A program made the position numbers and the translations under genes. A DNA stretch of 64,000 nt, taken from NCBI GenBank assembly GCA_934167695.1, contig CAKPLP010000003.1:1-64000 (forward strand). The letters are read 5' to 3'. This DNA comes from an uncultured Bacilli bacterium. Lineage in GTDB: Bacteria; Bacillota_I; Bacilli_A; RF39; UBA660. Every line of letters starts with the position of its first letter. Within the stretch, counting starts at the first letter, position 1. The notes beneath the pieces are model-generated. The model was not told the DNA's origin, did no database searches, and saw only the letters and a program-made list of their open reading frames with translations. Positions 43,315-53,126 of the stretch are shown here, in pieces.

Positions 43315-44034
43315 TTGAAGATAAAGATTAAAGATGTATTTGTAAATTATGTACAATATGGAAATGGTAAAGATATTATTTTATTACATGGTTGGGGACA
43401 AAATATTGAGATGATGAAGCCTATTGGCGATATGTTGTCTAGTAATTATAAAATTACGATTCTTGATTTGCCTGGTTTTGGTGAAAGTGATGAACCTAAA
43501 TATGCTTGGACTTTAAAGGATTATTCTGATATGCTAGAACAACTTGTAAATGAGTTGAATATAAAGAAACCTATTATTATGGGACATTCATTTGGTGGAA
43601 GAGTTGCTATTTATTATTCTAGTTATCATTCTATTACTAAATTAGTACTATTTGGAAGTCCAGTTAGGCCTGAAAGAAGTACTAATAGTATTAAGGTTAA
43701 AGTATTAAAATCTTTAAAACAACTTCCAGGTATGGGGAAAATTGCGGAGAGAATGAAAAAATATATAGGGTCAAGAGACTATAAAGCTGCATCTACTATA
43801 ATGAGGCAAGTTTTAGTTAATGTTGTTAATCAAGACTTATCAGAATATGCTAAACAAATTGAGGAACCTACGTTATTAATATGGGGTGACAATGATTTGG
43901 AGGCAAGTATTGATGATGCTCATTTATTAGAAAATATTATGATTGATGCTGGAGTGGTTGTCTTACCGGGGACTCACTATGCTTATCTTGAAAATTTACC
44001 TCAAGTAATTAATATATTAAATAACTTTTTATAG
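43315..44034 (+). CDS. alpha/beta hydrolase
   Basis: This is a 239-residue alpha/beta-fold hydrolase. It has the oxyanion-hole motif LLHGWGQN (about 23-30), nucleophile elbow GHSFGG (Ser92), the acid region LLIWGDNDL and the catalytic His region PGTHYAYLE near the end. The substrate is unknown. I prefer the TTG at 43315, which follows AGGTGATTAAT; a GTG three codons earlier is the alternative. It is followed 9 bases later by murF. Confidence 0.88.
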   Translation: MKIKIKDVFVNYVQYGNGKDIILLHGWGQNIEMMKPIGDMLSSNYKITILDLPGFGESDEPKYAWTLKDYSDMLEQLVNELNIKKPIIMGHSFGGRVAIYYSSYHSITKLVLFGSPVRPERSTNSIKVKVLKSLKQLPGMGKIAERMKKYIGSRDYKAASTIMRQVLVNVVNQDLSEYAKQIEEPTLLIWGDNDLEASIDDAHLLENIMIDAGVVVLPGTHYAYLENLPQVINILNNFL

Positions 44035-44043
44035 GAGGAATTT

Positions 44044-45660
44044 ATGTTTTTGTTTTATTTAATAATAATTGCAATGATTTGTGAAGTCTTTTTTAAGACA
44101 AAAAAATCTCTTCATATGTTACAACAAAACCTTTATAATGAAAATAATCGTTATTTAAAATGGGTTTTGAAAAATTCATCTAGTTATTTTAATATAGAAA
44201 TTATTTCTATTATTATGGCTGTTTTGGGGGTATTTGTAATTTATGATGTTAATAAATATGTTATATTATCTCAAATAGTTATATTAATTGTTTATTGTGC
44301 TTTAACTTATAAATGGCGAAATAAATTAAAATATGAACAGACTAAAAAACCTCTTGTTTTTACAAAGAGAGTTAAAAGATTGGTTGTTACTACTACTATT
44401 TTATATTTGATTCCTATAATAGTATTAATTTTGAATACTAGTAGTATAAGATTAGTTTGGCTTATGATACTTATTTTATCTATTATGGTATATATTAATG
44501 ATTATATCGTATTCCTTTCTAATGTTATTAATTTTCCTATTGAAAGATGTGTTTATCATTATTATAAAAGTAAAGCTCAAAAGAAGCTTAAAAGTATGTC
44601 TAATTTAAAGATTGTTGGTATTACTGGTAGTTATGGTAAAACTAGTAGTAAGAATATTTTGGGTAATATTTTAAATATTAAGTATAATGCATTGCCAACT
44701 CCTAAGAATTTGAATACATATAATGGTTTAATTATGACTGTAAATAATTATATGGATAAGTTTACGGATGTTTTTATTGCAGAGATGGGTGCTTATGTAA
44801 AAGGAGAAATAAAAGGATTATGTGATTTAGTTCATCCTAAATATGGAATTTTAACAACTATTGGTACTGCTCATTTGGAGTCTTTTGGAAGTGAACAAAA
44901 TATTATAGATGGAAAATTTGAATTAATAGAGTCACTACCTCTTGATGGTATAGGAGTATTAAATGGAGATGATCCTAAGCAGGTTTCTTATAAGTTGAAG
45001 AACAAATGTGAAATAATTTGGATTGGTATTGATAATCATGATGTTGATATTTATGCTAGTAACATAAAATGTTCTAGTAAGGGAACTAAGTTTGATGTTT
45101 TCTTTAAAAAGGAAAATATTAAATGTTCGTTTGAAACAAAACTGTTAGGTAATCATAATGTTTATAATATCTTGGCGGCTTTAGCATTAGGACATCGTTT
45201 TGGCATAGAAATTAGTGATTTGCAAGTTGCTGTTAAAAGTGTCTTACCAGTTGAACATAGATTAGAATTAAAGAGATTGGGTAATTTTTATATGATTGAT
45301 GATGCTTATAATTCTAATCCTGTTGGTGCAAAGAATGCTGTTGCTGTACTTAAAATGATGCCGGGGATTAAAATAGTTGTTACTCCGGGTATGATAGAGT
45401 TGGGTTCAAAAGAAGATGAACTTAATGAGATTTTTGGAGAACAAATTGCTGAAGTTGCCGATTATGTTGTTTTAATTGGTAAGGAGAAAACAAAACCAAT
45501 TAAAAAGGGACTAGAAAATAAAAGATATGATTCTAGTAATATAATTGTATATAATGATGTAAGAGAAGCTTATGCTTTTATAAACAGTATTAAAAATGAT
45601 ACTGATGAGGATGTATATGCTTTATTTGAAAATGATTTGCCAGATACATATAATGAATAA
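44044..45660 (+). CDS. murF: MurF-type Mur ligase with N-terminal membrane domain
   Basis: This is a 538-residue protein. The C-terminal 350 residues are a Mur ligase: ATP loop VGITGSYGKTSSK (about 188-200), central motifs IAEMGAYVKGE and GTAHLESFGS, LLGNHNVYNILAA, and C-terminal VEHRLELKRL and DDAYNSNPVG (the MurF-type DAYNANP region). It should join D-Ala-D-Ala to UDP-MurNAc-tripeptide. The first about 170 residues add four or five transmembrane helices absent from usual MurF (about 450 residues). ddl follows after 14 bases and supplies the dipeptide. Confidence 0.87.
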   Translation: MFLFYLIIIAMICEVFFKTKKSLHMLQQNLYNENNRYLKWVLKNSSSYFNIEIISIIMAVLGVFVIYDVNKYVILSQIVILIVYCALTYKWRNKLKYEQTKKPLVFTKRVKRLVVTTTILYLIPIIVLILNTSSIRLVWLMILILSIMVYINDYIVFLSNVINFPIERCVYHYYKSKAQKKLKSMSNLKIVGITGSYGKTSSKNILGNILNIKYNALPTPKNLNTYNGLIMTVNNYMDKFTDVFIAEMGAYVKGEIKGLCDLVHPKYGILTTIGTAHLESFGSEQNIIDGKFELIESLPLDGIGVLNGDDPKQVSYKLKNKCEIIWIGIDNHDVDIYASNIKCSSKGTKFDVFFKKENIKCSFETKLLGNHNVYNILAALALGHRFGIEISDLQVAVKSVLPVEHRLELKRLGNFYMIDDAYNSNPVGAKNAVAVLKMMPGIKIVVTPGMIELGSKEDELNEIFGEQIAEVADYVVLIGKEKTKPIKKGLENKRYDSSNIIVYNDVREAYAFINSIKNDTDEDVYALFENDLPDTYNE

Positions 45661-45674
45661 GGGAGGAGAAATTT

Positions 45675-46898
45675 ATGAAAATTAAAGTTGGTGTTGTTTT
45701 TGGTGGTGAAAGTGTTGAACATGAAGTTAGTATAATTTCTGCACTTCAGGCTATGAACAAAATAAATCAAGAAAAGTATGAAATTATTCCTATCTATATT
45801 ACAAAAGATAGAGAATGGTATACAGGGGAGATGTTGAGAGATATAGAATCTTATCAAGATTTATCACTTATAAAAAAATATGCAAAAAATGTCGTTCTTT
45901 ATTGTGAGAATGGTAGATTTGTTTTAAAGAAAAAGAAAGGTTTATTTAATAAAGTAGTTACTGATATAGATATTGCTTTTCCAATAGTACATGGTACTAA
46001 TGTTGAAGATGGTGCTTTACAAGGATATTTTCAGAGTATAGGTATTCCTTATGTAGGACCTAATGTGTATGCTGCAGCAGTTGGTCAAGACAAAGTATAT
46101 ATGAAAAGAATATTTGAAGGTGAAAATCTTCCAATGACTAAATTTACTTGGTTTTACGATGCTGATTATAAAAATAATTTAGAAGATGTTTTAAGTAAAA
46201 TTAAAAAATTAAAGTATCCTGTTATTGTAAAGCCTGCAACTACTGGTAGTAGTGTAGGAATTGGAACTGCTAGTAATGAGAAAGAGCTTATTGATGCTAT
46301 TGATGACGCTATTCAATATGATTCTAAAATATTAGTTGAAGAAATGGTTCAAAACTTAAAAGAGGTTAATATTAGTGTTTTAGGTAATTATGAACATCAA
46401 AAATTAAGTGAAATTGAGGAAGTAATTTCAAATGAAAAATTTTTGACTTTCGAAGAAAAGTATATAGGTAATGGAAAAACAAAAGGTAAAAATGGTTTGA
46501 AAATGATGAAGCCTAATAAAGGCTCTAAGGGTATGCTTTCTGCTACTAGAAAAATACCAGCAGATTTAAGTGACGAGGTAAGAGAAGAAGTAGAGAAAGT
46601 TGCAACTTCGGCTTTTAAAGCATTAGGTAGTTCAGGAGTATGTAGAATTGACTTTTTAATTGATGATAAAGCTCAAAAAGTTTATGTTAATGAAATTAAT
46701 TCTATTCCAGGAAGTTTGTCATTTTACTTGTGGGAACCTAAAAATAAAAAATATACTGAATTATTAGATGATTTAGTTAATATAGGTGTAAAAGACTATA
46801 AAAAACGTGTTAGTAAAACTCATTCATTTGAAAGTAACATTTTAGCAGGATATGCAATGAATGCAGGTAGTAAAGGCACGAAAGGGAAATTAAAATAA
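45675..46898 (+). CDS. ddl: D-alanine--D-alanine ligase
   Basis: This is a 407-residue ATP-grasp ligase forming D-Ala-D-Ala for peptidoglycan. Landmarks are VGVVFGGESVEHEVSI at the start, VHGTNVEDGALQG, PVIVKPATTGSSVGIG, and the metal/substrate motif EINSIPGSLSFYLW. It is longer than usual Ddl (about 350-370): a Lys/Gly-rich insert (about residues 265-290) and a C-terminal tail ending KGTKGKLK account for the excess. GGGAGGAG precedes the ATG. It forms an operon with murF. Confidence 0.94.
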   Translation: MKIKVGVVFGGESVEHEVSIISALQAMNKINQEKYEIIPIYITKDREWYTGEMLRDIESYQDLSLIKKYAKNVVLYCENGRFVLKKKKGLFNKVVTDIDIAFPIVHGTNVEDGALQGYFQSIGIPYVGPNVYAAAVGQDKVYMKRIFEGENLPMTKFTWFYDADYKNNLEDVLSKIKKLKYPVIVKPATTGSSVGIGTASNEKELIDAIDDAIQYDSKILVEEMVQNLKEVNISVLGNYEHQKLSEIEEVISNEKFLTFEEKYIGNGKTKGKNGLKMMKPNKGSKGMLSATRKIPADLSDEVREEVEKVATSAFKALGSSGVCRIDFLIDDKAQKVYVNEINSIPGSLSFYLWEPKNKKYTELLDDLVNIGVKDYKKRVSKTHSFESNILAGYAMNAGSKGTKGKLK

Positions 46899-46905
46899 AA
46901 AGTTA

Positions 46906-46937
46906 AAAAGTTCAAGTGTATATCTTGAATTTTTTTC
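46906..46937 (+). terminator. terminator of murF-ddl
   Basis: TTCAAG and CTTGAA pair around TGTATAT, within A and T runs. Confidence 0.8.
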
Positions 46938-46983
46938 TTTTTTATATATAATAATAAGCATAATGTTTTTTGGAGGATGGATT

Positions 46984-49332
46984 ATGAATAGTGATTCTAT
47001 TATTATATTTGTAAGTAATGATATTGTTTTGTTTCCAAACTCCGAAGTGCGCTTTGAGATTGATAATTCTTATGAAAAAGATCTTTTTAAATTAATTGAC
47101 TCTACTACTAAAGATGTACTTATAGTAAATCCTTATGAAAATGTTAACTTCCCTGATGTTACTATGCTTCCTAAAATTGGTGTATTGGCAAGATTAAATT
47201 TAGTAATGGACATGCCTAATGGAAAAACAAAAATAACATTATTAGGGTTAAGAAGAGTTAATGTTTTTAATTATGCTATAAGTGACAGTATGATTTATAC
47301 GGCAAATTATAATGATATAGAAACTCCAAAGGTAGTTGATGAACATTATAAAAATATTTTAATAAAAGCGTTAGATAGATATGTTAGTAAAGTGCCATAT
47401 GTTTCTAATTCTGTTATGAGTAAGATTGATTTTATGGATAATATTAGTGATCTTACTGATTTAATTATTAGCTTTTTACCATTTGATATGGATAAAAAGA
47501 AGTCCTATATTTTGGAACTTGATAGTTATAAAAGATGCAAAATGCTTATAGAAGATATGAAAGATAGCATTAAGTATGTTGAATTAGAGGAGAAAATAGA
47601 AAAAGAAGTTGATAAAGAATTAGATGATAGCCAAAGAGAATATTACTTAAGACAAAAAATTAGTGTTATTCAAAAAGAACTTGGTGATGTTGGTAGTAAA
47701 GATAATGAAATAAACAAGTTAAAGAAAAAGTTTAACCGTTTGAAATGTCCTCCAAAAATTAAATCTAGAATTAAACTTGAGTTGAATAGATATGAGAATA
47801 CTCCTAGTAATTCACCAGAAATAACTTTGATACGTGATTATCTTGACTGGATGTTTGCACTTCCATGGAGTACCTTTACAAAAGATAATAATAATTTTGT
47901 AGATGTTATGAATATATTAAATGATTCTCATTATGGTATGAAGAAAGTTAAGCTTAGAATTTTGGAATATTTGGCTGTAAAACAAAATACTAATAGTTTA
48001 AAAAGTCCTATTATTTGTTTGGTTGGCCCTCCGGGTGTTGGAAAGACAAGTTTAGCTTTATCGATTGCAACTGCTCTTAATCGTAATGTTACTAAAATTT
48101 CTGTTGGTGGTATAAATGATGAGGCTGAAATAGTTGGACATAGAAGAACTTACGTAGGAGCTAATCCCGGAAGAATAATTCAAGGAATAAAAAGAGCTGG
48201 TAGTTCCAATCCTGTATTTATTATTGATGAAATAGATAAAATGCGTAAAGATATAAAAGGTGATCCTGCTAGTAGCTTATTAGAGGTGTTGGATCCAGCT
48301 CAAAATTCTCATTTTTCTGATCATTATATTGAGGAAGATTTTGATTTAAGTAAGGTTATGTTTATTGCCACTGCAAATTATATAGAACAAATTCCTTATG
48401 AGTTACAAGATAGATTGGAAATAATAGAAGTTCCCGGATATACTGAGTATGAAAAACTAGATATCGCTAAAAATTATATTATTCCTAAGGCAATGGATGA
48501 ATGTGGACTGACCTTACTTAATGTTCAGTTTAGTGATGATGCTATAATGGACATTATTAGGTATTATACTAAAGAGGCTGGAGTAAGAGAATTGCAAAGA
48601 AAAATTGCTAGCATTTTAAGAAAAATAGTAAAAAAATTACTTACAAATAAGAAAATAGTATCTTATTATATAGATTCTGCTATGATTTATGAATTACTTG
48701 GAAAGAAGATATTTTTCTATAATGTTATTGAAAAAGAAAAAAGAATAGGTGTTGTTAATGGTATGGCTTATACTATATTTGGTGGAGATGTGTTACCTAT
48801 TGAGGCTACTTATTATAAGGGTTCTGGTAGACTTATTTTAACTGGTAGCCTAGGGGAAGTAATGAAGGAGTCTGCTAGTATTGCCCTAAGTTATGTAAGA
48901 GCTCATGCTACTGATTTTGGTATAGATATTAATAGTTTACTTGAAAATGATATACATATTCATGTTCCTGAAGGAGCTGTTAATAAAGATGGGCCTAGTG
49001 CAGGTATTACTATAACTACTGTTTTAATTAGTTTATTTAAAAATCAAGCAGTATCAAGTAATTTATCGATGACTGGTGAAATGACTTTATCTGGTAAAAT
49101 TCTTCCTATTGGTGGAGTTAGAGAAAAAGTAATAGGTTCACATAGAGCAAAGATTAAAACAATATATTTACCTAAAGATAATCAATATGATTTAGATGAA
49201 ATTGATGATGATATAAAGAAAGATATTAAGTTTGTTTTTATTGATAATTATGTAGAATTATATAATTTGTTATTTAAGGGGGAAGTAATGAGTGAAAAAA
49301 GAATTCGAAGAAAACGAATTATTAATGGATGA
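46984..49332 (+). CDS. lon: ATP-dependent protease Lon (LonA)
   Basis: This is a 782-residue AAA+ serine-lysine protease. The N-terminal substrate domain is followed by Walker A GPPGVGKT (about 347-354), Walker B VFIIDEIDKM, and the protease domain with catalytic Ser in DGPSAG (about 672) and Lys in GGVREKVIG (about 715), 43 apart as in LonA. The start at 46984 follows GGAGG. The C-terminal 41 bases overlap the next gene out of frame. Confidence 0.96.
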   Translation: MNSDSIIIFVSNDIVLFPNSEVRFEIDNSYEKDLFKLIDSTTKDVLIVNPYENVNFPDVTMLPKIGVLARLNLVMDMPNGKTKITLLGLRRVNVFNYAISDSMIYTANYNDIETPKVVDEHYKNILIKALDRYVSKVPYVSNSVMSKIDFMDNISDLTDLIISFLPFDMDKKKSYILELDSYKRCKMLIEDMKDSIKYVELEEKIEKEVDKELDDSQREYYLRQKISVIQKELGDVGSKDNEINKLKKKFNRLKCPPKIKSRIKLELNRYENTPSNSPEITLIRDYLDWMFALPWSTFTKDNNNFVDVMNILNDSHYGMKKVKLRILEYLAVKQNTNSLKSPIICLVGPPGVGKTSLALSIATALNRNVTKISVGGINDEAEIVGHRRTYVGANPGRIIQGIKRAGSSNPVFIIDEIDKMRKDIKGDPASSLLEVLDPAQNSHFSDHYIEEDFDLSKVMFIATANYIEQIPYELQDRLEIIEVPGYTEYEKLDIAKNYIIPKAMDECGLTLLNVQFSDDAIMDIIRYYTKEAGVRELQRKIASILRKIVKKLLTNKKIVSYYIDSAMIYELLGKKIFFYNVIEKEKRIGVVNGMAYTIFGGDVLPIEATYYKGSGRLILTGSLGEVMKESASIALSYVRAHATDFGIDINSLLENDIHIHVPEGAVNKDGPSAGITITTVLISLFKNQAVSSNLSMTGEMTLSGKILPIGGVREKVIGSHRAKIKTIYLPKDNQYDLDEIDDDIKKDIKFVFIDNYVELYNLLFKGEVMSEKRIRRKRIING

Positions 49333-49966
49333 GTTTTATTTAACGGGATTTAAATATTATTTATTGAGAGAATCAGATGAACAAATCAAAAATGTATATA
49401 ATGATGAGGTTTTTAATTTTCTTTTAGAAAGAATTTTGTTGGAAGAACCATTATTTTTATTAGTAGATTCTTCTATATCTACAAAAATATTTAATTTTAT
49501 TAGTAGTAATAGATTTAATGATAAGCAAAATTTAAAAAAATCAAATAATTATATTCTTATAATAAATGAAATTCTTTCTGTTGATGATATGAGGTTATTT
49601 AGAGAATATTATTTTACAAATATTTTAAGAAGATTTGGAAGGGGTTCTTTTGCTATTGAAATGATTAATCGTGCTGAGCAGGGTGATGATTTAATTAAAT
49701 CAATGTTAAATGAGTTATATGCTTATGATTATGTATATATGTGTAAGATTTTATTTAATAATTTTTCATCTTTAGAAAGTCATGATGAAGAATTGCTTTT
49801 CTTATCTTCAACTAATTATTTTTTAAGTCGTGATGTTAATTTATTTGATAATGATGTTAAAAATAATGTTTCAAATATAATTGATAATATTGATACTAAA
49901 GATAGTAAAAAATTAAAGAAAGTACTTAAAACTACTAAAAAGAATATTAAGAAATCTAGAATTTAA
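49292..49966 (+). CDS. hypothetical protein coupled to lon
   Basis: This encodes 224 residues. It is soluble, helical, rich in F, Y, L and D/N, and ends in a basic tail (KKLKKVLKTTKKNIKKSRI). No motif is recognised. It begins with GTG at 49292, inside the end of lon, with AAGGGGGAAG 9 bases upstream, so its translation is tied to lon. An adaptor or regulator role is possible only by position. The sigma-factor gene follows 38 bases later. Confidence 0.65.
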   Translation: MKKEFEENELLMDEFYLTGFKYYLLRESDEQIKNVYNDEVFNFLLERILLEEPLFLLVDSSISTKIFNFISSNRFNDKQNLKKSNNYILIINEILSVDDMRLFREYYFTNILRRFGRGSFAIEMINRAEQGDDLIKSMLNELYAYDYVYMCKILFNNFSSLESHDEELLFLSSTNYFLSRDVNLFDNDVKNNVSNIIDNIDTKDSKKLKKVLKTTKKNIKKSRI

Positions 49967-50004
49967 TAGTGTGTTAAAATATAACTTGTAAGGGGGATAA
50001 ATAA

Positions 50005-52203
50005 ATGGAATTAAACTATAAAAATGTTCAACAATTAAATTCACAACAAATTTTAGATTTGTTATTACCTGATTTTTCTAATATTTATGAAAGTTTTAAT
50101 TATATAGAAATATCAAAAAATGAATTTTATGTTTTGGTATTAGATAGCATTACTAAATCAAAAAAGATGTATAATGGAGATGTTTTATATAAGGAATATA
50201 TTGAAAGTGTGGTAACTAATAGACTTATTGAGCATGTTAAATTAGATTTGTCTAAACCTGATAAAGCGGTTATTATTTTAAATAATTATATAAATAAATT
50301 TTTTAAGGTGGAAAATGATTTAGAAGATAGGGTAAAGAAATTGGAATGTTTTTTTGAAATTTATAATTATATTCCTAGATCGAATTTATTAATAAAAGTA
50401 ATAGAAAAAAATGAGTTTCTATCAAAAACTATAGAATTAATTATTGATAAGTATAAGGACGATTTTTCTTATGATATTTTAGAAAATCAATTTAATGATA
50501 GTGTAATATTGTTATTTATAAAAACATACTGTAGTTTAAATAATATTTTATTAAATGATGAGGTAAAAGTAGAGTGTGAAAAAAAATTATTAGATGATGT
50601 TAATTTTAATGAAGAAAATTATTTTCAACAAATAAAAAAAATACCATTATTATCTATAGAAGAAGAGCAAAATTTGATAAAGCGTGCATTACAAGGTGAA
50701 ATTGAAGCAAAAAATTTGTTAGTTTGTAGCAATTTAAGATTAGTTAATAGTATAGCTAAAAAATATATCGGTAGAGGAGTGCCGTTACAGGATTTAATTC
50801 AAGAAGGTAGCATTGGTTTGATGAAGGCAATAGATAAATTTGACTTAAGTAAAGGTGTAAAGTTTTCAACTTATGCTACATATTGGATAAGACAAGTTAT
50901 TACTAGATCAATATATGATGTTGGTAAGGATATTAGAATACCAGTATATTTATATAAAAAAATTAATTCTTATAAAGATGCTTTACAAGAGTTGAGATTA
51001 GAGTTAAATAGGTATCCAACACTTGATGAAGTGGCAGCTAAAATGGATTTGCCTATATCTGAAGTTACAGAATTATTAAAATCTCAAGGTGATGTAGTAA
51101 GCATGAACACACTGGTTAATGATGAAAATGATACTGAATTACAAGATTTTATTCCTAATACAGATGAGAGTCCTGATGAGTTAGCTATTACTACTGTTAT
51201 GCAGGAGCAAGTAAGAGATTTAATACAAAATAGTTCTCTAAGTCAAAGAGAAATAGAAATATTAATGTTGAGATTTGGCTTTAATGATAATAAGATTATG
51301 ACTCTTGAAGAGATAGGAAAAAAATTAAATATAACAAAGTCAAGAGTTGGACAAATTGAAGCACAAGCATTAATTAAATTAAGAAAATCTAAAAAAATTA
51401 AACAATTTGCAGAATATATGTCTAATCCTGAACAGGCATTAAAACGTTTAGATGAGTTTAGAAAATATTATTATGAAAATAACCGTGCATATAAAAGCTT
51501 TTTATATGAAGATAAAGTAAAACAAAAAATAGAAGTGGGAGAACATAGTATGCCAAGAAAATTAAAATCAATTTATGAATATCTTAGTGATTATTCGAAG
51601 GAACAGATTGATGAATTGATAGAAGAGTTACCTGAAGAAGATAAAGAATTAATTAAAGTAAGATATGGTAGTGATTTAAGTAAACCTGTAATAGGAAAAT
51701 TATCTAAAAATCAAAGGGATAGATTTTATGGAAGTCTTATTCCTAAAATGAGAAAAAATTTAAATAAAAAAAGTAAAGCTCAAAATATTAATAAAATTGT
51801 TCAATCTGATTCAAGGAAGAATGATTATACTGAACAATTAAAAAAAGTAAATCAATCTGCACAGGTACCTTTTAAAACAAATTTAGAAGATTCTAATATT
51901 AAGGAAAGTGAAGAATTGATTACAAAAGATGATTATATTAAAATGTTAGAATTATTAAGAACTCCTAATTTTAGCCAAATGATAGCTGTTCTAACGGTAA
52001 AGGAAGCTGTAATTATTTCTTTAAAATTAGGATATGTAAATGGTGAATATTTTTCAACTGAGGCTATTGCTCAATTCTTAGGAATAGAAAAAGCCGAAGT
52101 TATAGAAACTACAAAAAAAGTGCTACTCTTATATAAAGAAAATATTAATCAGTTTATTGATCATGCAGTTGAAGTGATAGAAAAGAGTAAAATTAAAAAA
52201 TAA
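50005..52203 (+). CDS. very large sigma-70-family RNA polymerase sigma factor
   Basis: This encodes 732 residues. Residues about 1-210 match nothing I know. Sigma region 2 follows (LRLVNSIAKKYIGRGVPLQD and FSTYATYWIRQVITRSI, about 240-310), then region 3 and region 4 (LSQREIEILMLRFGF; MTLEEIGKKLNITKSRVGQI, about 410-463). Residues 464-732 add two region-4-like modules (LPEEDKELIKVRYGSDLS near 535; LTVKEAVIISLKLGYVNG near 665). In helix 4.2, TKSRVGQIEAQ replaces the usual TRERIRQIEAK. It could be primary or alternative; AAGGGGG precedes the ATG. Confidence 0.85.
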   Translation: MELNYKNVQQLNSQQILDLLLPDFSNIYESFNYIEISKNEFYVLVLDSITKSKKMYNGDVLYKEYIESVVTNRLIEHVKLDLSKPDKAVIILNNYINKFFKVENDLEDRVKKLECFFEIYNYIPRSNLLIKVIEKNEFLSKTIELIIDKYKDDFSYDILENQFNDSVILLFIKTYCSLNNILLNDEVKVECEKKLLDDVNFNEENYFQQIKKIPLLSIEEEQNLIKRALQGEIEAKNLLVCSNLRLVNSIAKKYIGRGVPLQDLIQEGSIGLMKAIDKFDLSKGVKFSTYATYWIRQVITRSIYDVGKDIRIPVYLYKKINSYKDALQELRLELNRYPTLDEVAAKMDLPISEVTELLKSQGDVVSMNTLVNDENDTELQDFIPNTDESPDELAITTVMQEQVRDLIQNSSLSQREIEILMLRFGFNDNKIMTLEEIGKKLNITKSRVGQIEAQALIKLRKSKKIKQFAEYMSNPEQALKRLDEFRKYYYENNRAYKSFLYEDKVKQKIEVGEHSMPRKLKSIYEYLSDYSKEQIDELIEELPEEDKELIKVRYGSDLSKPVIGKLSKNQRDRFYGSLIPKMRKNLNKKSKAQNINKIVQSDSRKNDYTEQLKKVNQSAQVPFKTNLEDSNIKESEELITKDDYIKMLELLRTPNFSQMIAVLTVKEAVIISLKLGYVNGEYFSTEAIAQFLGIEKAEVIETTKKVLLLYKENINQFIDHAVEVIEKSKIKK

Positions 52204-52223
52204 AATATATATTATTATACTTT

Positions 52224-52249
52224 GAAAAGGACTTTGTTCTTTTTTTTTT
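52224..52249 (+). terminator. terminator of the sigma-factor gene
   Basis: AAAAGGAC pairs with GTTCTTTT (one G-U) around TTT, followed by T residues. Confidence 0.78.
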
Positions 52250-52286
52250 CATTTATTCATAATATTAATTGAATAGGAGGATATGT

Positions 52287-53126
52287 ATGAAAAAAACTTT
52301 ATCTTTTGAAAAAGATTTAACATTTCAAACAATGATTGGTGAAGTTAGTACTATTTCATTTGAAGATGATTTGAAATTTGTGGATAAGAGTAATATAGAA
52401 GGTAATTTTTATATTAGTGGTAAGTATAAAATGACTGAGGCTAGTACTTTAACTGAAGATTTTTCATTTAGTGTTCCAATAGAAATTGCTATGATGGAAG
52501 TGTATGATTTAACTACTACTAAAATTAGTATAGAAAACTTTAATTATGAGGTTATTGATGATGATGTATTAAGATGTAAAATTGATATTTTAATTGAAGG
52601 AAGAGAAGAAGTGGTTTTAGAGGATGAGAAGAGTACTTTAGATGAAAAGGTCTTAGATAGAGAATGTGATGACGATGATGTCTTGGAGGAAGAAAAAGAA
52701 ATTCCAATAAAAGAAGATAAAAAGGATAATGAAAAAGTAGAGGAGGCAGAGGTTGTGGAGGAAGAGGAAAAGTTAAATAATAATATTAATATTGATATGA
52801 AACAGGATATAAATATGGATATTATTCAAAATATTGAAAGTAAAAAAGATAATGAAGAAAAGGAGAAAAGGGATGAAGAAGTGGTAGCTGTTGTTGAAGA
52901 TAAGCCTAAGAATACTACAATTAAGGTTAATTCTTTATTTGCAAATTTAGGTGATGATAATGATACATTTACAACTTATTCTGTTTATATTATGCGCGAA
53001 GGTGACACTGTTGAAAAAGTAATGGATCAGTATCAAGTAAAAAAAGAAGATTTGGAAATGTATAATGATTTAAGTACAATACAATTAAATTCTAAAGTAA
53101 TTATTCCTACTAGTAGTGATGAATAA
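52287..53126 (+). CDS. spoVID: spore coat/cortex morphogenetic protein SpoVID-like
   Basis: This encodes 279 residues with the SpoVID layout. The N-terminal beta-rich domain (LSFEKDLTFQTMIGEVSTIS, FYISGKYKMTEAS, CKIDILIEG) precedes a long acidic Glu/Asp/Lys linker (about 115-210) and a C-terminal LysM domain (YIMREGDTVEKVMDQYQVKK). In Bacillus, SpoVID drives coat encasement and recruits SafA. It is shorter than Bacillus SpoVID (about 575), the difference being the linker. The start at 52287 follows AGGAGG. The next gene is a YsxE/CotS-like protein, as in Bacillus. Confidence 0.88.
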   Translation: MKKTLSFEKDLTFQTMIGEVSTISFEDDLKFVDKSNIEGNFYISGKYKMTEASTLTEDFSFSVPIEIAMMEVYDLTTTKISIENFNYEVIDDDVLRCKIDILIEGREEVVLEDEKSTLDEKVLDRECDDDDVLEEEKEIPIKEDKKDNEKVEEAEVVEEEEKLNNNINIDMKQDINMDIIQNIESKKDNEEKEKRDEEVVAVVEDKPKNTTIKVNSLFANLGDDNDTFTTYSVYIMREGDTVEKVMDQYQVKKEDLEMYNDLSTIQLNSKVIIPTSSDE

